From NCBI GenBank assembly GCA_002710725.1, contig PAKT01000095.1, positions 1-38,094 of the forward strand: a DNA stretch of 38,094 nucleotides, written 5' to 3'. Below are positions 16,081 to 24,307 of the stretch, one piece after another (the stretch's first letter is position 1; each line of letters opens with the position of its first letter). Under the pieces are notes generated by a model. It searched no databases, had not been told where the DNA came from, and saw only the letters and a program-made list of their open reading frames with translations. The position numbers were made by a program, and so were the translations under genes. Source of the DNA: Spongiibacteraceae bacterium. Its GTDB lineage: Bacteria; Pseudomonadota; Gammaproteobacteria; Pseudomonadales; Spongiibacteraceae.

Positions 16081-18831
16081 TTAGTTCGCTTTCTTCTTAG
16101 TTGCAGATGCACCTTGCGAGGTCATCTTTGTATAGAGCTCAAACAATTTTTCAAGCCGCTCAGTGTCATTTTTGAATCGACGACCAATATAGATTCGCTC
16201 TAACACTTCATCGTTTCTATCGTGTGCCCGACGCAAATTGTCCGGCATATTTTCCGGGTCATATAGGTCGGCGATGGTGTCTGGAAAATGTGCTTCGCGG
16301 GCCAAAAGAATATCCTCAGCGCAACGAGTTAGGTCTTGTTTATTCTTTTCTGTAAGGCTTGGCAAGGGGAAGGTATTCCAGCCAAGAGTGTTCCCGTATG
16401 AAAATCGCATCTCCAATCGAGAGCAAACAGTCCCAATCCAAACTATATGCATGGTCGATGCGATTATAGAGAGGTTCCAAAGTTCGCAATCATAAATAGC
16501 GTAGCACTTATCTCCTATTACAGGCCCTGACTGGAAGTAATCTACTGGTAAATAAGATCGATTCTCGGATGAAACCCGAGGGATAATAACTGCTTTGTCA
16601 CCACCTTTAGCAGATAATTGGACGAAACGATATGGGGTTTTCGCGTGAGCTCTGGTTGAGGCAGCCTTGCTATCAGCTCGAAATAATTTGACTTTATCCA
16701 CTCGAGATTTAATTAATGGATTTGAAAGCGCTTCTTCACAATTGTGTTCTGTTATCCAAAGACAAGCTCTAGGCTTCGAGTTAATTAGCTCGTCTGACCC
16801 GAAGAATTGGCGAACAAACGTTGGATTAACATCTTGAGAAATTAACTCTCTCCCCTCAGAGGCGCTCATGATTAAGTTACCTCCGTCTTTAGCCATATTA
16901 CCGAGGTACATATCATCTACTTCAGAAATAGGCGAATTCGTCTTTTTAACAACAACCGAAGAATTAGGAATCAAGTAAGGTCCAATTTCCTTAACCTGAC
17001 GGACTTCCGATTCTGAGTACAACCTTGCGTCATAGTGAGAATTTGAGATTCCAACGATTACTACAGTAACTCCAGCCTTATCGGATGCCAGGTTAGACCA
17101 TTTAAATGAAGAGTGAGCGAACGAAATACTAAATCCCTCATTGAAAATGATCGGCCAGAGTAAGGCCACCTGTTCACCTTGACATATTGAATTAGTAGCC
17201 ACGAACGCGGCTTCTCCATCAGTGTTTCTAAAATATTCACAAGCCTTTACAAACCAATTCGAAACATAATCTAGAGACGCATAAGACCCTGGATAACGCC
17301 CAAAAACCTGCTCTGTATCACTTTTTTCTTCCGGCCCTTTTTTATTTCGCCCTTTGTATGGCGGATTCCCGCAGATATAGGTTTCACCACCTTCGTTCTC
17401 AAAGTCGATTTCGGCCTGATCAATAGGAGAATGGAACAAATCATCTGAATAATGCTTTACTCCGGTGCCAGTAGGCGGGCAAATAGAAAGCCAATCAACT
17501 CGTAGTGCATTGGCACAAGTAATCCAATTTTGTGTGTCAAGGGGCAAGAATTCCGCTAGGGCTTCCTTCTGACCGCGATACATTACATCGCATTGATACT
17601 CAGCAATGATGAGGGCGAGGCGGGCTATTTCAGCGGGGAAGTCTCGGACCTCAATACCTCTGAAATTTGTTAACGGTATATCAGTGCGCCGATCACTTTC
17701 ACCCCGTAGACGGTTAATCTCGGCCTCTATCGCTCGCATTTCTTTATAGGCGATTACAAGAAAATTTCCTGAGCCACACGCGGGATCAAAGACCCGGATT
17801 TTCGCAATACGCTTGCGCAGATTGAGAAGCTTTTGCGGGCTATCTACCACACTCTCAAGTTGCTCACGCAAGCCATCCAAAAATAGCGGGTTTAGGACTT
17901 TCAAGATATTAGGCACGCTGGTGTAGTGCATACCCAAGTGTCCCCGTTCTTCATCATCGGCAACTGCCTGGATCATCGATCCAAAGATATCGGGATTGAT
18001 TTTTTTCCAGTCCAGCTTGCCGATATGGAGCAAATAGGATCGAGCAATCTTGCTGAATTTCGGTGTTTCAGTGCTGCCTGAAAACAGCCCGCCATTCACG
18101 TAAGGAAAGCTATTTGCCCAGCGCGGGATATTGGCCTTTTCCCGCTCTGCCGTTTTCGTATTCATGGCGCGGAAGATTTCGCTTATCACATGATCAGTGT
18201 CTGATGCATCGCGCGCGCTCATTTGGTCGATAGTGGATGTGAATAGGTCATCCCCGTGAAAAATATCGGTATCTTCGGCAAAGAAGCAGAAGATCAGGCG
18301 CGCCATGAAATGGTTCATGTCCGGCCTGCGCTCTGCTGTGCTCCATTCTGGGTTGTCCTTCAAAAGCTCGATATACAGCCGATTAAGGCGGCCTGTTGCC
18401 TTAATATCAAAGGAACTTTCACGAATTTGCTTTACCGTAGTTATTCCGGCGAGCGCAAGGAAGAACCCGAAGTGGTCGGGAAAGTCTTTATATTCACAAG
18501 CGACAGTTTCACCTGAATTCAGGTCTTCTGCTTCAAGCTGAATGCCGTCAGTAGCCAGTACAAATTTTGCCTTTGCTTTTGTGGTGGCAGGGCTCGACTT
18601 CAAAGCCTCAAGGGTTTGAGCTACGGAACCTTCTTCACAGACTTTGATATGGATGTGGTTTCTTTGCAGTACACCGCCCTGGTCGGAGGAATTCGAATTA
18701 CCAGATTGCAGGCGCTTAATCGTAGTCTCTTTGTTACCAAACGCCCTCAAGAAGTCGAACGGAAATTCCTCTCCGTTGAAAGGTTGCTCTGCTAATTCAG
18801 TTATAGCCTGTTCTATTTCTACTGCGTTCAC
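16081..18831 (-). CDS. MmeI-like N6-adenine DNA methyltransferase with degenerate nuclease domain
   Basis: A 916-aa protein with the layout of MmeI-type type IIG enzymes. It has an N-terminal domain (1-130), a helical spacer (RLIFCFFAEDTDIF, 178-191; LGMHYTSVPNILKVLNPLF), and a methyltransferase core with motif I FDPACGSGNF (348-357) and motif IV GNPPY (488-492). A target-recognition domain (SSENRSYLPV; HIVWIGTVCSRLEMRF) and the C-terminal FELYTKMTS complete it. In MmeI the N-terminal domain is a nuclease with an E-x-K pair. The equivalent strand here appears to read NHIHIKV, without the acidic residue, so the fused nuclease is probably dead. Modification would protect the host while the helicase, GIY-YIG and Mrr genes provide cleavage. 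The alignment to MmeI is from memory. Confidence 0.85.
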   Translation of the reverse strand: MNAVEIEQAITELAEQPFNGEEFPFDFLRAFGNKETTIKRLQSGNSNSSDQGGVLQRNHIHIKVCEEGSVAQTLEALKSSPATTKAKAKFVLATDGIQLEAEDLNSGETVACEYKDFPDHFGFFLALAGITTVKQIRESSFDIKATGRLNRLYIELLKDNPEWSTAERRPDMNHFMARLIFCFFAEDTDIFHGDDLFTSTIDQMSARDASDTDHVISEIFRAMNTKTAEREKANIPRWANSFPYVNGGLFSGSTETPKFSKIARSYLLHIGKLDWKKINPDIFGSMIQAVADDEERGHLGMHYTSVPNILKVLNPLFLDGLREQLESVVDSPQKLLNLRKRIAKIRVFDPACGSGNFLVIAYKEMRAIEAEINRLRGESDRRTDIPLTNFRGIEVRDFPAEIARLALIIAEYQCDVMYRGQKEALAEFLPLDTQNWITCANALRVDWLSICPPTGTGVKHYSDDLFHSPIDQAEIDFENEGGETYICGNPPYKGRNKKGPEEKSDTEQVFGRYPGSYASLDYVSNWFVKACEYFRNTDGEAAFVATNSICQGEQVALLWPIIFNEGFSISFAHSSFKWSNLASDKAGVTVVIVGISNSHYDARLYSESEVRQVKEIGPYLIPNSSVVVKKTNSPISEVDDMYLGNMAKDGGNLIMSASEGRELISQDVNPTFVRQFFGSDELINSKPRACLWITEHNCEEALSNPLIKSRVDKVKLFRADSKAASTRAHAKTPYRFVQLSAKGGDKAVIIPRVSSENRSYLPVDYFQSGPVIGDKCYAIYDCELWNLSIIASTMHIVWIGTVCSRLEMRFSYGNTLGWNTFPLPSLTEKNKQDLTRCAEDILLAREAHFPDTIADLYDPENMPDNLRRAHDRNDEVLERIYIGRRFKNDTERLEKLFELYTKMTSQGASATKKKAN

Positions 18832-18845
18832 TTAGACTTTAACCC

Positions 18846-19874
18846 TTATTCATCATCCATCATTACCCAAATTTGCTGTAGGGGTATCTCAGCGCGAAGC
18901 TCTTTAGGTAGAGTTTCGTAGTCACCCTGTATGGCGGCAACCAAGTCATCAGAATTCCATAAACGGATATTAAAAAAGTCACGTCGCGCCTCTTCAATTA
19001 CGGTACTTTTGAATCCGCCCCACGAAACAAATAGGCCATGTTTCGCACCAAATTTTTGCATTACGCCCTTTAATTCGTCGTAGTCTTTCGAGCCAGTAGC
19101 ATCATCGCTTGACTTAACTTGTACACAAAGTCTAGGTTCGTCGAATCCCATTGGCCCTCTACCAGCGAGAATGTCAGCGCCGCCATCGGCTCCTTTCCGC
19201 TTATTAACTTGAACCTCATAGCCTTGGGCTTTGAGAACTTCAGCCACAAGCTCCTCCATTCTGTGGCCTTTGAATTTTCTGCCGATATGATCGCTAATCT
19301 GCTGCTTTGCAATTTCTGCAATATCCAGAGATTCACTTTCCGACGGGGTAGTGTCAATTTCCGCTGATTTTTCGGTAGAGACTGGGATTTTAGAAGAGCG
19401 GCCCGCAAGAATAGCTTTTACTCTTTTTTCAGCATTATTTTTCTCGACTCGAAAGACTGTTAGTGCTGAACCAAATGAATAAAGTAAATCTTGATCAAAT
19501 TTACTACGAGGAATAGGCTCGCCTATCCACTTAATTTTACGGCTATGCCGAGCTCCGTCTGGATTGTCGGGAAGATATTCGTACGGCCCTGCTACGTGCC
19601 CTAACGCTATTGCAGGACGGCTCTTCAAGGGAAGCGCAAAGAGGTCGCCGACCTGTAAAGAATTTGCAAAATTGAATAGCTGCCCCGCGTGATTAAAAGC
19701 GGTTTTGGTTTTTATCTCTGGGTCTGCTTGCTCGATACGTTCTTGAATTTCCTCTTTACTACTGAATTGGGTCAAGTCTTCTATTTCACCCCAGCCAATA
19801 AAGCAGCGGCCTTCATCTAGTGCCTGGTTTTCTCGCTCTCCATACCGTCCCGCTCTTGCTACCCAAATAGTCAT
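18846..19874 (-). CDS. Mrr-type restriction endonuclease with N-terminal sensor-like domain
   Basis: A 342-aa protein. The C-terminal half carries the Mrr catalytic fold: HRMEELVAEVLKAQGYEV, then KGADGGADIL (Asp234 candidate) and CVQVKSS (Gln252/Lys254), the D...QxK signature of Mrr_cat. The N-terminal 150 residues (WVARAGRYGERENQAL; DLFALPLKSRPAIALGHV) look like a small beta-rich PUA/EVE-like module that may read modified bases or nucleotides; that part is inference. It overlaps the preceding HTH gene by 4 nt and lies 14 bases before the methyltransferase. It may be the cleaving subunit of the restriction module or an independent type IV-like nuclease in the same operon. Confidence 0.8.
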   Translation of the reverse strand: MTIWVARAGRYGERENQALDEGRCFIGWGEIEDLTQFSSKEEIQERIEQADPEIKTKTAFNHAGQLFNFANSLQVGDLFALPLKSRPAIALGHVAGPYEYLPDNPDGARHSRKIKWIGEPIPRSKFDQDLLYSFGSALTVFRVEKNNAEKRVKAILAGRSSKIPVSTEKSAEIDTTPSESESLDIAEIAKQQISDHIGRKFKGHRMEELVAEVLKAQGYEVQVNKRKGADGGADILAGRGPMGFDEPRLCVQVKSSDDATGSKDYDELKGVMQKFGAKHGLFVSWGGFKSTVIEEARRDFFNIRLWNSDDLVAAIQGDYETLPKELRAEIPLQQIWVMMDDE

Positions 19875-20059
19875 GGAGTTTCAGCCCCTTCCTTTATACT
19901 TTTATTGATCCATTGTTCTATGTCTTCTGTCCGAAACCGCCAGCTCCCTCCCACTTTGAATCCGGGAAGCTTACCCTCGGCTGCCAGCTTATAGGCAGTT
20001 TTCTCTGCTAGCTTCAGGTAAGCAGCGACCTCTTTTAAGGTCAAAATTTGATCAGTCAT
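19871..20059 (-). CDS. HTH_17/excisionase-type DNA-binding protein, likely operon regulator
   Basis: A 62-aa protein with a single winged-helix of the HTH_17 type: LTLKEVAAYLKLAEKTAYKLAAEGKLPGFKVGGSWRF followed by EDIEQWI. ATG 20059 is chosen over the track start at 20140 because AAGGTG sits about nine bases upstream and the domain starts directly there. As first gene of the seven-gene defence operon, overlapping the Mrr gene by 4 nt, it probably controls transcription of the restriction and reverse transcriptase genes. Similar small proteins lead many restriction operons. A role as an excisionase is less likely because no integrase is adjacent. Confidence 0.75.
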   Translation of the reverse strand: MTDQILTLKEVAAYLKLAEKTAYKLAAEGKLPGFKVGGSWRFRTEDIEQWINKSIKEGAETP

Positions 20060-20129
20060 AGCGCAGAACACCTTTAGAACTAAAAGGAGAATATGGGAAA
20101 ATCGAGGAAAGAACAACCGCCGACAGGGC

Positions 20130-20157
20130 TTGTCATCCACAGACTTTTAGGTACATT
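20130..20157 (+). promoter_or_regulatory. Candidate promoter of the TM0106-like nuclease gene
   Basis: TTGTCA (20130-20135) and TACATT (20152-20157) are separated by 16 bases, about 33 bases before the start codon at 20191. The 131-bp gap also has to contain the promoter of the divergent defence operon, which I could not place. Confidence 0.35.
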
Positions 20158-20190
20158 GGATTACAGAAAAGCTAACAGCGACAACGAGTT

Positions 20191-21627
20191 ATGAATAACA
20201 ACCTCAAGCGTCCATATATTAAGCCTAGTGATGCAAAGGCCTGGAGCCTGTGTGCCCGGCGGGTATGGCTGGATAACAAGGGCGACTTGGAGCTGGCACC
20301 CGTCGAAGATGCGTTTGAAAAGCTAGTGATAGAGCTTGGCCTTGAACATGAGCAACACATTCTCGCTGATCTCCGGGCAGGAAATGAGGTTCATACCGCC
20401 ACCAGCCCAGAAGACACGCGGCGTCTTATGGCAGAGGGTGTCGATATTATCTATCAAGCGCAGCTACTAGACGAAAGCGAAGGCTTTGTCGGCTACCCTG
20501 ACTTCCTCATACGTCACGAAAATGGCGAATATCAGCCAGCCGACGCCAAGTTGGCGCTTAGCGCCGATAAGAAGGAAATTCAGGTCCAGCTTGGCTTTTA
20601 CCGACGGATGCTCGGCAGCACATTACCTGCCATTACGTTTCTCGGCGATGGAACAAGAGATTTTATCGGGGATGAGGCTAATCCCATCACGAACCAGTTT
20701 ATCTCTGAAATGCGCTCATTGCTGGCTACCGATGAGGAACCATTGGTTCGATATAGCCATAGCAAGTGCAAAGCCTGTTCCTATTATTCCCATTGCAAGC
20801 CAGCCTTTGAGGCCAAGGAGGAGCTTTCACTTCTCTATGGCATTCAGGGCCGCGCGGCAGACGGATTAGAAGCGGCTGGTATTTCGACGATAAGCGAATT
20901 GGCGGCGGCTGATCCGGCAAACCTTCCCGATATTCCGTATTTGAACGGATTTGAGAATAAGCAGCGCGCGGTCTTTCAAGCCCAGTCTTACTTTAGCGGT
21001 GAGGTTCACCAAATTGCGCCCGTATCTCTGCCGGATGGTCAGTGGGTTCATTTTGACATTGAAGACAACCCGCTGACGGGCACTGGTGAAAAGCATGTCT
21101 ATCTCTGGGGCTTCTTAGTGCCGGATTACGGCCATGATGCGTTTGAGTACGTTTGGACTGACGAGGCCAATCAAGATTACGAAGGGTGGCAGGCCTTTCT
21201 TCATCAGGTAGAAAATTACCGTGCCAAATACCCCAACTTGATTCTGGCTCATTACTCAGCCCATGAACGAACAACGATTAGGGCCTACGCAAAGCGGTAT
21301 GGCATGGAAGACAATGATACTGTCCTTTACCTGCTGGGTGATGATAGCCCGCTTTTCGATATGCAAAAGCCGGTATTGGATAGCCTCGTACTTCCTTTGC
21401 AGGGCTATGGTCTCAAGGACATTTGCAAACACAAGGATTTGGTCAATTTTCAGTGGGAGGATGATAGTTCCGGGTCGCAGTGGTCTGTCGTTCAATTCAA
21501 CCGCTTCATTGCAGAAACCGATATAACCAAGAAATCCCTCTTAAAATCGGAAATTCTTGGCTATAACCGAGATGATGTCATGGCGACTAGAAAGCTGGAG
21601 GAATGGCTACGAAAGAATTATGTGTAG
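20191..21627 (+). CDS. TM0106-family RecB-like nuclease with RNase H-like domain
   Basis: A 478-aa two-domain protein. The N-terminal RecB/Cas4-like PD-(D/E)XK part includes GYPDFLI and PADAKLAL (D...DxK) and an iron-sulfur-type cysteine set (CARR near 27; CKACSYYSHC near 195-204). The C-terminal part is an RNase_H_2 (YprB-like) exonuclease fold with FDIEDNP, AHYSAHERTTI and a GYNRDD motif near the end. TM0106 proteins are predicted DNA nucleases of uncertain role. It is divergent from the restriction/DRT3 operon, with a 131-bp shared control region, and may be an extra defence or DNA-processing factor of the island. No helicase is fused, unlike longer TM0106 relatives. Confidence 0.85.
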   Translation: MNNNLKRPYIKPSDAKAWSLCARRVWLDNKGDLELAPVEDAFEKLVIELGLEHEQHILADLRAGNEVHTATSPEDTRRLMAEGVDIIYQAQLLDESEGFVGYPDFLIRHENGEYQPADAKLALSADKKEIQVQLGFYRRMLGSTLPAITFLGDGTRDFIGDEANPITNQFISEMRSLLATDEEPLVRYSHSKCKACSYYSHCKPAFEAKEELSLLYGIQGRAADGLEAAGISTISELAAADPANLPDIPYLNGFENKQRAVFQAQSYFSGEVHQIAPVSLPDGQWVHFDIEDNPLTGTGEKHVYLWGFLVPDYGHDAFEYVWTDEANQDYEGWQAFLHQVENYRAKYPNLILAHYSAHERTTIRAYAKRYGMEDNDTVLYLLGDDSPLFDMQKPVLDSLVLPLQGYGLKDICKHKDLVNFQWEDDSSGSQWSVVQFNRFIAETDITKKSLLKSEILGYNRDDVMATRKLEEWLRKNYV

Positions 21628-21652
21628 CCAAGGAACGCAAGAATTTCTCTGG

Positions 21653-21922
21653 CTAGTGCTGAGTCAGGTCGATCTCGACCTCATAGTGATCGGCGAAGCT
21701 ATCTTTTTCCGATACAAGCACTTCATTAAGCCCTCGTGGCTCATCGATTGTTTCTCCTTCCAGCAACATACCCTCAACATGAAAATCGATGGCTTCGGCA
21801 AAACTCGCACGCGCTTCTTCGATGGTCTTACCGGATGATACGCACCCTGGGATATCAGGTATATCGATCCAATACTCTGTTCCGGCCTCTTTGCGAATTA
21901 GCGCTATATAGGTGCGTTTCAT
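21653..21922 (-). CDS. HicB-like antitoxin-fold protein
   Basis: An 89-aa protein of the HicB-like type: YIALIRKEAGTEYWIDIPDIPGCVSSGKTIEEARASFAEAIDFHVEGM. This is the partial RNase H fold seen in HicB antitoxins, here without a C-terminal DNA-binding HTH. Two ATGs are adjacent; the second (21922) is better spaced from GGAGA. A partner HicA toxin (a small double-stranded RNA-binding protein with an active-site His) is not evident: the upstream 86-aa gene does not look like HicA. It may be an orphan or belong to the mobilization gene set. Confidence 0.75.
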   Translation of the reverse strand: MKRTYIALIRKEAGTEYWIDIPDIPGCVSSGKTIEEARASFAEAIDFHVEGMLLEGETIDEPRGLNEVLVSEKDSFADHYEVEIDLTQH

Positions 21923-22182
21923 CATATATCTCCTGTTTCATCAGGCTTGGAAATGCAAACACTGAACGGATATTGAGCCACCTCATATTCCATCAGGTAA
22001 CGCCATACATTTACCCAGAACATTTCTGCTTCTTCCAGCCCGGCGACGGAGTGGGCCAAGATCAGTTGATCTGCGTACTGAATGGCTGAGCCATCACCAT
22101 TGACCGCTTGCTCACGACTGAGTAGCCGCATTGCGGCATCATAGATATCGGCATTCACGTAAATTGTATGTTGATCTGACAT
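21922..22182 (-). CDS. Conserved small protein of unknown function
   Basis: An 86-aa acidic soluble protein (MSDQHTIYVNADIYDAAM...) that I do not recognise. It follows the relaxase by 11 bases and its stop overlaps the HicB-like gene start region, so it belongs to the relaxase transcription unit. Its position before a HicB-like gene raises the idea of a toxin partner, but no toxin signature is visible. Confidence 0.65.
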   Translation of the reverse strand: MSDQHTIYVNADIYDAAMRLLSREQAVNGDGSAIQYADQLILAHSVAGLEEAEMFWVNVWRYLMEYEVAQYPFSVCISKPDETGDI

Positions 22183-22193
22183 TTTAATCTCCT

Positions 22194-23873
22194 CTATCTA
22201 CCCCGATCTCTGCCTCGGCGTGGCCGTCTTGACCGGCGAGGTCGAGAGTTTCGGTTATTGTCATGGCTTGGGCCATTATCATCATCGCCGCCAGTATCAC
22301 CATCGTCCTGATCAGCACCGGAGGCTTTGTCGAATTCAGCGGTCAGGTTTGGAATATCCTTTTTGCCTTCGCCGCTTTCCTGTCGGCCCTTCTCGGCTGA
22401 TCCGGCGGCCTTATCAAAGTCAGCCGCAAGGTTAGGTATATCATTCGCGCCCCCCTGGGCTCCCTCGCGGGAACCTCGCACCTGCCCAGACGCATCCCGG
22501 AAATGCTCACGGAGATTTACGGCTTCACTACGTTCAAACTGCTTCTGGATATCGCGGCTTTGCTCGCGCTTGAAGTTTGCATCAAGGGCAGCGAGCTCCC
22601 TCGCGTCGATCTTGTTCAGATTTTGCAGGCGACGATCCAGGTCGTGCTCCATCGCTTGATGGACGCGGTCCTGCAATTTCGTTTCTTGCCGCTGGGCATT
22701 CGCCAGCGCTTCGAATTCGTTCGCCTGCTCGGCATGGCGCCTTTTGTCCTGATATTCGTGAAGCTTTTTGCGGGCAAATTCGACACCGGTCACGCGGCCC
22801 AGAAATAAGGCGAGCCCCTGCGGATTGAACCGCGCCCGCTTATCAGTGATTGCCTGCTCTTCGCTGGCTATTTTTTGCTCAAGCCATTTGCCTTCGGCAT
22901 CCTGCTTCTGGATGAGCGCTGCCTTTTCCTTTGTTATTCGCTCGGCCAGCTTCGGACGCTCGGCCTCCAACGGTTTGCGCCGTTCAAGCTGATCCTTTTT
23001 GAGGGTTTCGTATTTCTTGGCCCATTGCTCAAGATCATTGTGCTGTTTGAACTGCTCCCGCTGCTTGGCGGCTATCTGCCGCGCCTCGTCAACGGTCGGC
23101 AAAAGCTCGGTCGGATAATCGTTCTTCAGGAAGGCAGCAACATCTTTTGCCCGGACCGACTTGTCATCGATCATGCGGGGAAGCGCACTTGTGTGCCCAT
23201 GAAGATCAACCACCACATAGGGCCGGTCGCCTTGCGCCAGGATATAGCCCATATCGGCAAGGGCATTCACGAAGCCTTTGGCGCTGTCAGCCCTGTGCCA
23301 GGCTTTAGTGATCTCGGCCATCCGTTCTTCTTTGGTGCGGCCCGTCTGGTTTTGCTGGTGCTGGTCGTAAAGCGAGTTCTGTTTGTTCTTTTCCTTTTGA
23401 TCAGGCTCGTAACCATCCGGCAGGATTAGGTCGTGATCGCGGGCAAACTCCCGCGTCACCTTCATGAGCTTTTCACGATCAAAACTGAGCTGGACGGCTT
23501 TGCCTTGCTCGGCATCAATCCGCGACCAGACGACGTGGGCGTGCTCGCGTCCTTCCTTTATATGGAAGACGACAGCACGGGGCTGATCTTCCAGCCCAAG
23601 CTTTTGTTCAACCCGGTCTATATAGTCCATATATTGATCACGGCTCATCTGGCCGTTGACCTTGGTCCAGGGATTGATTGACAGGCTATATAGGTATTTC
23701 TGGCATTTAGTGAGACAGTGGGCCTGTAACTCCCACTCGGCAAAAGCGCCGTGAAGATCGTCGGCAACGGCTCCACGGATATGGGCAATTTCCACCTGCT
23801 CATTATCCGCCTCATTTTGCAGGTGGGTGGCCAGATCACCGCCACCACCGCGCTGGGAGGCAAAGGGAATCAT
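22194..23873 (-). CDS. MOBP-type relaxase/mobilization nuclease
   Basis: A 559-aa relaxase that would nick oriT and carry the transferred strand. The N-terminal 230 residues carry the relaxase fold: KCQKYLYSLSINPWT (about 56-70) and the metal-binding histidine motif HIKEGREHAHVVWSRID (104-120). The rest is a very charged coiled-coil region (about 280-470) and a Gly/Asp/Arg-rich tail ending in RPRRSRRPRRGRDRGR. The wording of the histidine and YLYSLSINP motifs resembles relaxases of alphaproteobacterial mobile elements. It overlaps the MobC-like gene by 4 nt. No helicase or primase fusion is present. A soluble coupling protein is encoded about 2 kb away, but no type IV secretion genes are in the window. 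Confidence 0.85.
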   Translation of the reverse strand: MIPFASQRGGGGDLATHLQNEADNEQVEIAHIRGAVADDLHGAFAEWELQAHCLTKCQKYLYSLSINPWTKVNGQMSRDQYMDYIDRVEQKLGLEDQPRAVVFHIKEGREHAHVVWSRIDAEQGKAVQLSFDREKLMKVTREFARDHDLILPDGYEPDQKEKNKQNSLYDQHQQNQTGRTKEERMAEITKAWHRADSAKGFVNALADMGYILAQGDRPYVVVDLHGHTSALPRMIDDKSVRAKDVAAFLKNDYPTELLPTVDEARQIAAKQREQFKQHNDLEQWAKKYETLKKDQLERRKPLEAERPKLAERITKEKAALIQKQDAEGKWLEQKIASEEQAITDKRARFNPQGLALFLGRVTGVEFARKKLHEYQDKRRHAEQANEFEALANAQRQETKLQDRVHQAMEHDLDRRLQNLNKIDARELAALDANFKREQSRDIQKQFERSEAVNLREHFRDASGQVRGSREGAQGGANDIPNLAADFDKAAGSAEKGRQESGEGKKDIPNLTAEFDKASGADQDDGDTGGDDDNGPSHDNNRNSRPRRSRRPRRGRDRGR

Positions 23874-24220
23874 GACTGCCTGCCCATTGCTTTGAAGCAG
23901 CCATTACGGATCGTGACCAATTCTGTGAGAATTTGCTCAAGCTGCAAAGCAACATTTGCGTCATTTCCAGCCACCAAGGCTATCTCGCGCAAATCGTCAT
24001 GGAGGCGGGCTGTCTGTGCCAAAAGATGACCGATAACCTGCTTTTCGATGACAGGCTTTCTGGCTGCGCGTGCAGGTTCCTTGCCGAAAATTGCCTGTGT
24101 GATAAAGGCATTTTTCGAGAGCCCTGACCGCTCGACCCGCAACCAAAATTCGGCTTCCAGCTCTACGGGCGGGCGGTAGGATATCGGTCCTCTGCGCTTT
24201 TGGTCATTTTGCTTTTCCAT
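23870..24220 (-). CDS. MobC-like relaxase accessory protein
   Basis: A 116-aa protein with RRGPISYRPPVELEAEFWLRVERSGLSKNAFITQAIFG, a ribbon-helix-helix-like arrangement typical of plasmid MobC-type accessory proteins, followed by a helical C-terminus. It would bind oriT and help the relaxase, whose gene it overlaps by ATGA. The start is uncertain. ATG 24220 fits homologs best, but GGGAGG is only one base away. ATG 24268 would add the ATMTPRGSA leader, which falls in a repeated DNA motif (see repeats). It lies directly beside the hairpin-rich candidate oriT. Confidence 0.75.
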   Translation of the reverse strand: MEKQNDQKRRGPISYRPPVELEAEFWLRVERSGLSKNAFITQAIFGKEPARAARKPVIEKQVIGHLLAQTARLHDDLREIALVAGNDANVALQLEQILTELVTIRNGCFKAMGRQS

Positions 24221-24248
24221 GCCTCCCAGCTTACTGAGGCTTTTCTGA

Positions 24249-24274
24249 GCCGAGCCTCGCGGCGTCATCGTGGC
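24249..24274 (-). repeat. Leader motif copy A (GCCACGATGAYGCCGCGAGG-type)
   Basis: This 26-bp sequence on the minus strand matches copy B (25547-25572) at 24 of 26 positions, and 20 of its 22 core bases match copy C (37437-37458). It sits about 30 bases before the preferred mobC start. It reads M-T-P-R-G-S in the mobC frame. Confidence 0.7.
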
Positions 24275-24307
24275 ATCCAAACCTGCGGCAGGGTTGGTCC
24301 AGGGTTT

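Noticed and set aside
9341-20059. BREX or DISARM operon
   Set aside because: No PglZ, BrxC/BrxL, DrmA/DrmB or phospholipase D genes. The methyltransferase/helicase pair alone is not diagnostic.
21653-22182. HicAB toxin-antitoxin pair
   Set aside because: The HicB-like half is credible, but the 86-aa neighbour shows no HicA features.
22220-23681. Several plus-strand ORFs across the relaxase
   Set aside because: Antisense shadows of the relaxase gene, produced by its biased codon use.
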